Source of the DNA: Pseudacidobacterium ailaaui
Lineage (GTDB): Bacteria > Acidobacteriota > Terriglobia > Terriglobales > Acidobacteriaceae
Length of the DNA stretch: 64,000 nt
Assembly: GCF_000688455.1 (NCBI RefSeq)
Contig: NZ_JIAL01000001.1
Coordinates: 2,325,001-2,389,000 of the forward strand
Direction of reading: 5' to 3'
Below the pieces are notes generated by a model. That model made no database searches. It was not told where the DNA came from and saw only the letters and a program-made list of their open reading frames with translations. Position numbers and translations under genes: made by a program. Positions 9,010-16,419 of the stretch are shown in pieces. The first letter of the stretch is position 1. Each line of letters opens with the position of its first letter.

Positions 9010-9525
9010 TTGACAGGGCAGCATTCAGGTGCGCGGTTGAACCGCGGTATTGTTCTCATCGGTTTTTTCAAGCTGCTCAAAGGCGTTCTGTTTGTGCTGC
9101 TGGGCATTGGCGCTTTCCGGCTGATTCATCGCGATGTTCTGGACGTGGTGACCGGATGGCTCATCAATATGCACTTTGATCCAGAGAGCCGGCTGGTGAA
9201 CCTGGTCCTGGACAAGGCCGCGCTGATCGATGCGCACCGGATGAAGCAGATCAGCATTGCCATCTTCTGCTACGCGGGGCTGGATTTTATCGAGGGTACG
9301 GGACTGGTCCTGGAAAAGAGCTGGGCCGAGTATCTGACGCTGGTTTTGACCGCTTCTTTTCTTCCCTGGGAATTCTTTGAGATTCTGCGGCACCCCACAT
9401 GGCTCAAAGCCGTTCTGACACTGGTCAACCTGCTGGTCGTGGTCTATCTCCTCTTTTACGTGCAGTGGAGCCTGCGCCAGAAGAGGAAGAAGGCGACGCA
9501 GGAGGCGCAAGAGGGAGAAGGTTAG
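9010..9525 (+). CDS. DUF2127-like integral membrane protein
   Basis: A 171-residue protein with about four membrane helices: GIVLIGFFKLLKGVLFVLLGIGAF, ISIAIFCYAGLDFIEGTGLVL, YLTLVLTASFLPWEFFEIL and AVLTLVNLLVVVYLLFYV. A basic/acidic tail follows. The pattern (GLDFIEGTGLVLEKSWAEYLT, FFEILRHPTWLKAVL) matches the DUF2127 family, whose role is unknown. The start is TTG at 9010, chosen because AGGGAG lies 6 bases upstream and no ATG fits. It stands alone between dxs and the mraZ control region. Confidence 0.7.
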   Translation: MTGQHSGARLNRGIVLIGFFKLLKGVLFVLLGIGAFRLIHRDVLDVVTGWLINMHFDPESRLVNLVLDKAALIDAHRMKQISIAIFCYAGLDFIEGTGLVLEKSWAEYLTLVLTASFLPWEFFEILRHPTWLKAVLTLVNLLVVVYLLFYVQWSLRQKRKKATQEAQEGEG

Positions 9526-9545
9526 GCGAAACTGTCTTATCGTGA

Positions 9546-9560
9546 GTCAGAAAATCTGAC
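9546..9560. repeat. Perfect inverted repeat GTCAGA-AAA-TCTGAC
   Basis: Two 6-base arms around AAA, 21 bases after the stop of the DUF2127-like gene. There is no T run, so an operator is likelier than a terminator. Confidence 0.6.
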
Positions 9561-9594
9561 AAGTAGGGAAAAGGGCGGTCGAACCAACTAAGTA

Positions 9595-9612
9595 AACACA
9601 ATATATTGTGTT
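9595..9612. promoter_or_regulatory. 18-bp perfect palindrome, operator candidate
   Basis: AACACAATATATTGTGTT reads the same on both strands. Its AT-rich centre could also serve as a -10 element. It is the longest gapless palindrome I found in the window, and it looks like the site of a dimeric repressor. Confidence 0.6.
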
Positions 9613-9746
9613 CCGACATCTCAAACACCCAGAGTAATTGGATTTTGCTCTCTCCGTGTCGTTCTTCGCGGGAGCAGGCTGGAAAAATCTGAATCTCCAC
9701 AACAAAACAGGCTTTGAGTGCAGCATCTACTGGGTTACGATGTGAG

Positions 9747-9770
9747 TGGACCAAAGTGGTAAAAAATGGT
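9747..9770 (+). promoter_or_regulatory. MraZ-box-like triple repeat
   Basis: TGGAC, TGGTA and TGGTC begin at 9747, 9757 and 9767, exactly 10 bases apart, so three TGGWN units are separated by 5-base spacers. E. coli MraZ binds TGGGN repeats with the same 5-base spacers upstream of mraZ. The third base of each core is changed here (G to A or T). This probably mediates autoregulation of the operon. Confidence 0.6.
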
Positions 9771-9790
9771 CTGACGGGCACGAAATTTGG

Positions 9791-9805
9791 TCAGAATGAT
9801 TCTGA
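9791..9805. repeat. Perfect inverted repeat TCAGAAT-G-ATTCTGA
   Basis: Two 7-base arms around one G, 33 bases before the mraZ start. It overlaps the likely -10 element, as a repressor operator would. Confidence 0.55.
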
Positions 9806-9838
9806 TTTTGATGCCTGCCGCCGATGAAGGCTTTAAGC

Positions 9839-10279
9839 ATGTTTCGGGGTAACCATCCAGCCCGGGTTGATGAAAAAGGGAGGCTCAAGCTTCCGGCCGA
9901 ATTCAAGCGCCGGATTGAAGAGGGCTACGGGAGCCAGTTTTACATCACCAGCAAGGACGGGAAGGTGGCCGAGATCTACCCCCTTCAGGAATGGGAAAAG
10001 ATCGAGCAGAAGATCGCGGCGATTCCCAGCTTTAATCCTGCGAAGAAAAAGCTGCTGGACCGTGTGAACTATTACGGCCAGATGGCAGAGATGGACCAGC
10101 AGGGACGCGTATTGATTCCCCAGATTCTGCGTCAGACGGCGAAGGTGGAAGGCGACGTGGTGGTGTTCGGAATGCAGACCTATCTTGAGGTGACCAACCG
10201 CGAGGCATTCGAGCAGAAACTGGCGAGCGAGCCTTTGACCGAAGAGGACGCGCAGACGTTGGCAAGTTTTGGTTTGTAA
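9839..10279 (+). CDS. mraZ: Transcriptional regulator MraZ
   Basis: A 146-residue DNA-binding protein with two AbrB-like halves: MFRGNHPARVDEKGRLKLPAEF, and later NYYGQMAEMDQQGRVLIPQILR. MraZ forms a ring and represses its own dcw operon. The start at 9839 is preferred over ATG 9824 because AAGG lies 8 bases upstream and MFRG is the family's usual N-terminus. It heads the operon mraZ-rsmH-ftsL-ftsI-murE-murF; rsmH starts 17 bases after the stop. A degenerate MraZ box lies upstream. Confidence 0.93.
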   Translation: MFRGNHPARVDEKGRLKLPAEFKRRIEEGYGSQFYITSKDGKVAEIYPLQEWEKIEQKIAAIPSFNPAKKKLLDRVNYYGQMAEMDQQGRVLIPQILRQTAKVEGDVVVFGMQTYLEVTNREAFEQKLASEPLTEEDAQTLASFGL

Positions 10280-10296
10280 CCCCCAAGGGGGAGCAC

Positions 10297-11241
10297 ATGA
10301 CGCAAAGTGAACGGCATGTGCCGGTTCTTTTAAAAGAAGCGATCCGATCCCTGAATGTGCGGCCGGGCGGTACCTATTGCGATGCAACGCTGGGGCTGGC
10401 CGGGCACGCAACGGCCATTGCGCGGCAGATTGGGCCGCGCGGCACGCTGATTGCGTTTGACCGCGACCCGGAGGCGATGGCGCTGGCACGCGGACGGCTG
10501 GATGCGCTCCGCGAGACGCTGGGGCCGGCGATGCCGAAGGTGGTGCTGCACGAAGCTGCTTTTTCTGAGATGGCGCATCGGCTTCCAGCCGGGAGTCTGG
10601 ATGGGCTGCTGGCGGACTTCGGCGTGAGCTCGATGCAGCTGGACGAGGCGCACAGGGGATTCAGTTTTCGGGCGGAAGGACCTCTGGACATGCGGATGGA
10701 CCCGCGCAGAGGGTTGACCGCCGAACAGGTGGTAAACCAGGCCAGCGAAAAAGAGCTTGCTGACCTGATTTACGAATTCGGAGAGGAAAGGAGGTCGCGG
10801 AGAATCGCCAGAGCCATTGTCAGGGCGCGGCCGGTGACGACGACGGCACAGCTTGCCAGCGTCGTAGCGGCCGCGGCCCCGGCGATGAAATCCGAGCGGA
10901 TCCATCCGGCGACGCGGACCTTTCAGGCCCTCCGGATTTACGTCAATGCCGAGCTCAAGGAGATACAAGCCCTGCTTGAGGCGGCGCCGCAGCTGTTGCG
11001 AGCGGGAGGAAGACTGGTGGCGATCAGTTTTCACTCCCTGGAAGACCGGCTGGTAAAAGATGCGCTACGCGAAGGCGCCCGGCAGGGAATTTACGAAATA
11101 CTGACGCGAAGGCCGGTTGTGGCAGAAGCGGAGGAGATGGATCGCAATCCGCGGGCGCGCAGCGCGAAGCTGCGGGCGGCGGAGAAGAAAGCAGTGTTTC
11201 GCGGCGAGCTGCCAAGGGTTGAGGCCCAAAGTGGGCAGTGA
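10297..11241 (+). CDS. rsmH: 16S rRNA (cytosine(1402)-N(4))-methyltransferase
   Basis: A 314-residue SAM-dependent methyltransferase (formerly MraW) that N4-methylates C1402 of 16S rRNA. Visible motifs are HVPVLLKEAI at the N-terminus, CDATLGLAGHATAIA and LIAFDRDPEAM in the SAM fold, LADFGVSSMQLDEAHRGFSF, and the C-terminal ISFHSLEDRLVKDALRE. AGGGGG precedes the ATG. It follows mraZ, the standard dcw order. Confidence 0.96.
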   Translation: MTQSERHVPVLLKEAIRSLNVRPGGTYCDATLGLAGHATAIARQIGPRGTLIAFDRDPEAMALARGRLDALRETLGPAMPKVVLHEAAFSEMAHRLPAGSLDGLLADFGVSSMQLDEAHRGFSFRAEGPLDMRMDPRRGLTAEQVVNQASEKELADLIYEFGEERRSRRIARAIVRARPVTTTAQLASVVAAAAPAMKSERIHPATRTFQALRIYVNAELKEIQALLEAAPQLLRAGGRLVAISFHSLEDRLVKDALREGARQGIYEILTRRPVVAEAEEMDRNPRARSAKLRAAEKKAVFRGELPRVEAQSGQ

Positions 11242-11468
11242 GCGGCGAAAAACGAAGAGCAGAACAGGATCGGGCCGGGGTCGTCCCACCGTAGTACAAG
11301 GCGAAAGTAAAGTAAGACGACTTCAGTTGTGTCCCTCCTCAGAAACAGCGGCCCTGGCCCGGTCGCTGGGGGGAGAAAAAGCGAAGCAGAAGAGGCAGGA
11401 CCGTGCGTGCTGCCCACGCTTTGCTGGAGGACGATCAAGGGTTTTGTAGTTGGATTTGGAGAAGAACA
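11242..11468. other. Gap inside the dcw operon, no gene recognised
   Basis: There are 227 bases between rsmH and the FtsL-like gene, long for this operon. Open frames cross it in two registers, but their translations are Arg/Lys-rich and resemble no family. A small RNA or an internal promoter is possible but not shown. Confidence 0.35.
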
Positions 11469-11981
11469 ATGGCGACACAGGTCATCGCAACACAGGCAGT
11501 CATCACAGGCGGGCGCAGGGGCATGGAGGCCGTGGCCGCCGAGCGGAACCTGTCCCTGATGGCGCAGCAGCAGCGGGCGCGCCGGGGGCCGACGCCGGAG
11601 GTCTTCTTTGTCAAGCGGTTTGACAATTCGCGGCTGGTGAAGGCCGCCGATCCGCAGCGCGTCAAGGAAATGCGCAGTTTTGCCTGCGCCATGGCGGCGC
11701 TGCTTCTGCTGGTCATGGTCTATGGCTGGCAGCATTTTTCCAGCATCGAATACGGTTATCGTGTTGAGGCGGAAAAGCAGCAGATGCAGCAGCTGGAGGA
11801 GCAGAACCGGCAGCTCCGCCTGACCGAGGCGCAGCTGGCTTCCCCTGAGCGGATTGACCGCATTGCACGGCAATATGGCTTGCAGGCTCCGGCCCCGGGA
11901 CAGGTGGTGCGTCCGGATGCGAGCGTCGACCCGAATGCGCCGGTGATGGCGAAGATGACGCCGGTGGCGCCGGTACGCTAA
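11469..11981 (+). CDS. ftsL: FtsL-like septal protein
   Basis: A 170-residue bitopic membrane protein. A cytoplasmic N-terminus of about 75 residues is followed by one membrane helix (FACAMAALLLLVMVYGW). A short coiled coil (YRVEAEKQQMQQLEEQNRQLRL) and SPERIDRIARQYGL follow, the pattern of FtsL/FtsB-type divisome proteins. FtsL links FtsQ/FtsB to FtsW/FtsI. The start at 11469 has GGAG 7 bases upstream; the frame is open earlier, but that part is not protein-like. The call rests on topology and its position between rsmH and ftsI, since FtsL sequences diverge strongly. Confidence 0.8.
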   Translation: MATQVIATQAVITGGRRGMEAVAAERNLSLMAQQQRARRGPTPEVFFVKRFDNSRLVKAADPQRVKEMRSFACAMAALLLLVMVYGWQHFSSIEYGYRVEAEKQQMQQLEEQNRQLRLTEAQLASPERIDRIARQYGLQAPAPGQVVRPDASVDPNAPVMAKMTPVAPVR

Positions 11982-12098
11982 GTTTGAGAGGGGACCTCCC
12001 CGGCGGCAGAGGCGGCAGGGGAAAGGTCCTGGTGCGGCCCCGGGCCGCGCCGTTGTCATTCTAAAGAGCCTTACAAGGCCCACGGTGAGGCCGGCGCA

Positions 12099-14471
12099 TT
12101 GAAGCATTTCTCCTTTCAGTCCGGGAAAAAACCAGCAGTTTCAGCTTCCACGTCATTAGAGCCAGGGGTCATTACGCCGATCCGCAAGCTGCGTCTGGTG
12201 TATGCGCTGGCGATTTTTGTTGTGTGGGCGGGGTTAATCGGGCTACGGCTGGTGTGGCTGCAGGTCATCCGTCACCATGAATACGTGGAGCGTGCGGCGC
12301 GGCAGCAGCAGCGGACCTTTGAAGTGGCCCCGCGGCGGGGCGTGCTGTACGACCGCAATCTGCATGAGCTGGCGATGACGGTGCTGGCTGACTCGATCTA
12401 CGCGGTGCCGTCGGAGATGGGCGACGCCAAGGCGGCGACGGCCGCGGCGCTGGCCAAAGTCGTCCATACAGATCCCTCCGATTCCTTTACCTCCGAACAG
12501 CAGATCCTGGCGCGGCTGAATACATCGAGGAATTTTGCCTGGGTGGCGCGCAAGCAGGACCCGGCCACCATTGCCAAAGTCAAGGCGCTGAACCTGAAGG
12601 GTGTGTATTTCCAGAAGGAATTCAAGCGGTTTTATCCGGACAACGAACTTGCGGCTCAGGTGCTGGGCTATGTGGGGCTGGACGACAATGGTCTGGGCGG
12701 ACTGGAGCAGAATTTTGATGATGAACTGCACGGTACCCCGGGGCGTATGCTGACTGCCATTGACGCCCGCCGCCATGTGCTGGGCAGTGAGGAACGCGAG
12801 CCGCTGCCGGGCGACAACATTGTGCTGACGCTGGATGCCAACATCCAGTTCATGGCCGAGCAGGCGCTGGACCGCAATATGGAGCGGACCCACGCGGAGA
12901 ATGGAACGATTGTTGTGCAGGACCCGCACACGGGGCAGATCCTGGCACTGGCCATCCGGCCAACGTTTAATCCGAATGATTTTCGCCATGCCACGACGGA
13001 CCTGCTCAAGAACCATGCGGTGAGTGATGTCTATGAGCCGGGTTCGACCTTCAAGCCGGTGACCTATTCTGCGGCGCTGGAAGAGAAGCTGATTACGCCG
13101 GACACGATCCTGGACTGCGGTGGAGGCCAGATCAACATTGCAGGCCACACGATCCACGATGCTCCGGGGGAGCATTACGGGCAGGTCCCGGCATGGAAGG
13201 CGCTGGCGGTTTCAAGCAATGTATGTGCAATCCGTGTGGGACAGCGTCTGGGTGCGGAGCGGCTGTACAAATATATCCGGGCCTTTGGTTTTGGCGAGCG
13301 CAGCGGCATTGAGCTTCCTGCCGAGACGCGGGGGCTGCTGGAGCCGGTGAAGCGCTGGGGGCCGGCTTCCATGGGGGCGATCCCGATGGGGCAGGGGATC
13401 GCGGTGACGCCGATCCAGATTGTCAGCATGGTGTCCACGATTGCGAATGGAGGGGTCTATCTGCCACCGCACATTCTGTTAAAGAGCACGGAGCTGATGA
13501 AAGGAGACCCCCGGTTGCAGCCTGTGGCCTTTCATCCGGGAAGCAGTCTGCCAGACCCGTTACCGGAAGGTGCGCACCGCGTGATTTCCGAGATGACGGC
13601 GGCCGAGATGCGCAAGATGATGCAGGACGTGGTGCTGATGGGCACAGCACATGCAGCCGTCCATCTGAACGGATACAGCGCGGCGGGAAAAACGGGAACG
13701 GCGCAGAAGATTGATCCACGGACGCACACGTACTCCAAAACAAAGTTTGTGGCATCGTTTGTCGGCTTTGCACCGGTCAATAATCCTGCGATTGCGATTG
13801 CGATTGTGATGGATTCGCCGGACCACAGTATGCACTTTGGAGCGCAGGCCAGTGCGCCTGTTTTCCAGGACCTGGCGCAGCAGGTGCTGGAGTATCTGGG
13901 GGTGCCGCATGACCAGGAGATGACGTCTCCGGCGCTGATGGCAAAGACCCAGACGCCAGCGGTGGAGGAGGACGACCATCCGGAGGAAGGGGACGCGGAG
14001 CTGGACGCCCTTTTTGCCGCTGTGAATGACCTTCCTGCCGACGACCCGCTGCGAGCACCCCAGGCGGGGCAGGCAGTTGCTGCATCGGCAGCGAAGGACG
14101 CTGGTCTGGCGGCCGGAGCCACGATGGCGCCGCAGCCTGCCGCCATGGCAAGGGTAGAAGATGGGAGCGCTTTGACGGAGAAGCGGGCCTCTTCGGCGAC
14201 CGCGGCAGCAGTCCGGGGCACGGAGACGATGCCGGCCCTGAAGATGGCACCCATCCAGGGGACACAGCAGGGTGCGGTGGTGGTCCAGGCCGGAAAGCGG
14301 GTGCAGGTGCCGTCCTTTACGGGGCAGTCTGTCAGGAGCGTGATCGAACACGCAGGAGAGGTTGGTCTGGGAGTGCAGGTGCTGGGTTCAGGGATTGCGC
14401 GCGAGCAGGTCCCCGCTGCCGGAACGACGGTGCCCGAGGGTACGGAAGTCGTAGTCCGGTTTACACGGTAA
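12099..14471 (+). CDS. ftsI: Septal peptidoglycan transpeptidase (PBP3/FtsI type) with PASTA domain
   Basis: A 790-residue inner-membrane protein with periplasmic domains that cross-links septal peptidoglycan. It starts at TTG 12099 with GTGAGG 8 bases upstream. One N-terminal helix (LVYALAIFVVWAGLIGL) is followed by a dimerisation domain. The transpeptidase has STFK (Ser 316), SSN (372-374) and KTG (531-533). After about residue 600 comes an Ala/Glu-rich linker of some 120 residues, then one C-terminal PASTA repeat (VQVPSFTGQSVRSVIEHAG... VPEGTEVVVRFTR). A C-terminal PASTA is more usual in Gram-positive and some other PBPs than in E. coli FtsI. It is in operon with ftsL and murE. Confidence 0.93.
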   Translation: MKHFSFQSGKKPAVSASTSLEPGVITPIRKLRLVYALAIFVVWAGLIGLRLVWLQVIRHHEYVERAARQQQRTFEVAPRRGVLYDRNLHELAMTVLADSIYAVPSEMGDAKAATAAALAKVVHTDPSDSFTSEQQILARLNTSRNFAWVARKQDPATIAKVKALNLKGVYFQKEFKRFYPDNELAAQVLGYVGLDDNGLGGLEQNFDDELHGTPGRMLTAIDARRHVLGSEEREPLPGDNIVLTLDANIQFMAEQALDRNMERTHAENGTIVVQDPHTGQILALAIRPTFNPNDFRHATTDLLKNHAVSDVYEPGSTFKPVTYSAALEEKLITPDTILDCGGGQINIAGHTIHDAPGEHYGQVPAWKALAVSSNVCAIRVGQRLGAERLYKYIRAFGFGERSGIELPAETRGLLEPVKRWGPASMGAIPMGQGIAVTPIQIVSMVSTIANGGVYLPPHILLKSTELMKGDPRLQPVAFHPGSSLPDPLPEGAHRVISEMTAAEMRKMMQDVVLMGTAHAAVHLNGYSAAGKTGTAQKIDPRTHTYSKTKFVASFVGFAPVNNPAIAIAIVMDSPDHSMHFGAQASAPVFQDLAQQVLEYLGVPHDQEMTSPALMAKTQTPAVEEDDHPEEGDAELDALFAAVNDLPADDPLRAPQAGQAVAASAAKDAGLAAGATMAPQPAAMARVEDGSALTEKRASSATAAAVRGTETMPALKMAPIQGTQQGAVVVQAGKRVQVPSFTGQSVRSVIEHAGEVGLGVQVLGSGIAREQVPAAGTTVPEGTEVVVRFTR

Positions 14472-14723
14472 AAGCAGGCGCTCGATTTCCAGTTCATCGT
14501 TGACTTCGCTCCGGGGCGGTGGATCGAAGGGACGGAGGGCCCAGAGGAGGGCCGCGACCCAGCCTGCGATGGTCCAGCCAAGAAGAAGATTGAGCAGCAG
14601 GATGTGGCCGCGTCTGGGGTGGGCACGGAAGATGGCCGTCCAGGCCGGGACGAGGTAGAGTCCGATCAGCGCAAAGAGGGCCAGGTAGGACAATACGAAG
14701 AGAAGGGCTTCATGCAGGTCCAT
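14388..14723 (-). CDS. Superinfection-immunity-family-like membrane protein, antisense to ftsI end
   Basis: A 111-residue protein with two membrane helices (ALLFVLSYLALFALIGLYLVP and LLLNLLLGWTIAGWVAALLWAL) joined by AWTAIFRAHPRRGH. The layout and the LNLLLGWTIAGWVAALLWA core match the superinfection immunity family named after a T4 Imm-like protein; many bacterial members have no known role. The start at 14723 is preferred because GGGAA precedes it; ATG 14756 is also in frame. The last 28 codons lie opposite the 3' end of ftsI, which makes the C-terminal tail suspect. It is on the strand opposite the operon. Confidence 0.6.
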   Translation of the reverse strand: MDLHEALLFVLSYLALFALIGLYLVPAWTAIFRAHPRRGHILLLNLLLGWTIAGWVAALLWALRPFDPPPRSEVNDELEIERLLLPCKPDYDFRTLGHRRSGSGDLLARNP

Positions 14724-14913
14724 GGTTTTCCCGTTTTGGAACGCTGCCTTCCACATCGGTACGCCAGGAGAGAAGATTCACGGCTGTGCCAGAACAGAAC
14801 AAAGCGGAGGGAAGTTTGTGGGTGGAGAGGCGGTCCTGATGGAGCGGACCGGGGGCGTGATTGGCTGCGGGCGAAGGAGTGGAGGGCGAGGCCCTAGAAT
14901 CGAATCAGCTTTT

Positions 14914-16419
14914 ATGCAAATGGATGAAGTATTGCGCGGGGCCGGGACGGTGCGGCGGGCTGGTCCCGCAGTGGAAGTGACAGGTGTGGAGTATGACTCG
15001 CGGCGGACCGGGCCGGGGTCCTTGTTCGTAGCCATGCGGGGCGGAACGACGGACGGTAACCGCTACGTGGATGCGGCCGTGGAGCGAGGAGCGAGCGCGG
15101 TGGTGACCGACAGTGCGGCATCGTTCGAGGCGGTGGCGAGGAAGTATCCGCGGCTTGCGCTGGCGGAGGTGGAGCATGGGAGGCGCGCCCTGGCAGTGCT
15201 GGCGGGGAACTTCTTCGGACATCCGGAGAGGAAGCTGGCTGTGAGCGGTGTGACCGGCACCAACGGGAAGACGACGACGGCCTTTCTGCTGGACGCGATG
15301 CTGAACAGCGCAGGGCGCAGCACGGTCCTGGCGGGGACGATTGAGTATCGTGTGGCTGGAAAGGTGGTGGAATCTCCACATACGACGCCGGAGTCCAGAG
15401 ACCTGCTGGCTTTGTTTGCCGATGGGGTGAGGGCAGGGGCGGGCGAGGCGGTGATCGAGGTCTCATCGCATGCACTGGAGCAGGGCAGGGTATGGTCACT
15501 GCCATTTGATGTGGCAATGTTTACCAACCTGACGCGGGACCATCTGGATTATCACGGCACGATGGAGAACTATTTTTCCGCCAAGGCCATGCTGTTTGAC
15601 GGCAGGAACGGGGCGGTGCCGCGTGTGGCGGTCATCAATGTGGAGGACGCCTATGGCGCCGAGCTGGCGCTGCGGGCCAGAGAGGCGGGAGCAGAGATTT
15701 TCTCCTATGGCCTGGAGGTGGGTGAGTTCCGGGCAGAGCATGTGCGCATGGGGGCGGGAGGCATGAGCTTTCAGCTGGCAACGCCTGCGGGGACGGAGCT
15801 GGTGGAGAGCCGGCTGACGGGCCGTGTGAATGTCTATAACCTGCTGGCGGCAGCAGCGGCGGCCTATGCGCGAGGGCTGACGCTCGGGCAGATTGTGCAA
15901 GGGGCGGCATCGCTGGCCTGCGTTCCGGGCCGGTTCCAGACGGTGGGGTCGGGACAACCTTTTACGGTCGTGGTGGACTATGCGCACACGGACGATGCGC
16001 TGCGGAACCTGATTGCGCTGGCCCGGGAGTTTGTAAAGCCGGGCGGCGGGCGGGTGATTACGCTGTTTGGCTGCGGTGGGGACCGCGACCGGACCAAGCG
16101 TCCGATGATGGGGCGGGCAGCGGGCGAGGGGAGCGACTTTGTCGTGCTGACTTCAGACAATCCGCGCAGCGAAGATCCGGAAGCGATCCTGCGCGATGTT
16201 TTGCCGGGCCTGGAACAGACAGGAGTCAGGTTTGTGGTGGAAGTGGACCGCGAGAAGGCCATTCAGCGGGCCGTGGAGGCAGCGCAGCCGGGAGACATTG
16301 TTCTGCTGGCGGGCAAGGGACATGAAAAGACGCAGACCCTGCGGGACCGCGTCATTCCATTCGATGACGCGAAAGTTGCGGCGCAGGCGCTGTCCCGGCT
16401 GAGAGGAGAGAAGGCATGA
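14914..16419 (+). CDS. murE: UDP-MurNAc-L-Ala-D-Glu:meso-DAP ligase
   Basis: A 501-residue cytosolic Mur ligase that adds meso-diaminopimelate to the peptidoglycan precursor. The ATP loop is GVTGTNGKTTTAFLLDAML, and the substrate loop has TTPESRDL. The DNPR motif (SDNPRSEDPEAI), which selects meso-DAP over lysine, is present, so the wall should be of the A1-gamma type. The frame is open upstream to 14722. I chose ATG 14914 because it gives the usual length and the N-terminus MQMDEVLRGA; ATG 14839 after GGAGAGG is an alternative. Its end overlaps murF by 4 bases. Confidence 0.93.
   Translation: MQMDEVLRGAGTVRRAGPAVEVTGVEYDSRRTGPGSLFVAMRGGTTDGNRYVDAAVERGASAVVTDSAASFEAVARKYPRLALAEVEHGRRALAVLAGNFFGHPERKLAVSGVTGTNGKTTTAFLLDAMLNSAGRSTVLAGTIEYRVAGKVVESPHTTPESRDLLALFADGVRAGAGEAVIEVSSHALEQGRVWSLPFDVAMFTNLTRDHLDYHGTMENYFSAKAMLFDGRNGAVPRVAVINVEDAYGAELALRAREAGAEIFSYGLEVGEFRAEHVRMGAGGMSFQLATPAGTELVESRLTGRVNVYNLLAAAAAAYARGLTLGQIVQGAASLACVPGRFQTVGSGQPFTVVVDYAHTDDALRNLIALAREFVKPGGGRVITLFGCGGDRDRTKRPMMGRAAGEGSDFVVLTSDNPRSEDPEAILRDVLPGLEQTGVRFVVEVDREKAIQRAVEAAQPGDIVLLAGKGHEKTQTLRDRVIPFDDAKVAAQALSRLRGEKA

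Larger units (their letters stand above)
9526..9838 (+). promoter_or_regulatory. Control region of the mraZ operon
   Basis: No gene is seen in these 313 bases. They contain three perfect inverted repeats (9546-9560, 9595-9612, 9791-9805) and a triple MraZ-type repeat (9747-9770). A possible promoter is TCTGAC (9770-9775) with CAGAAT (9792-9797), which would place the MraZ box over the -35 region. Confidence 0.55.

Noticed and set aside
7770-9107. Open frame of about 445 codons antisense to dxs and downstream
   Set aside because: Same composition bias, no start signal and no recognisable domain; dxs on the other strand is fully supported.
11117-11449. Possible small gene in the rsmH-ftsL gap
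   Set aside because: Most of it overlaps rsmH in another frame, and its translation is low-complexity Arg/Lys/Gly sequence.
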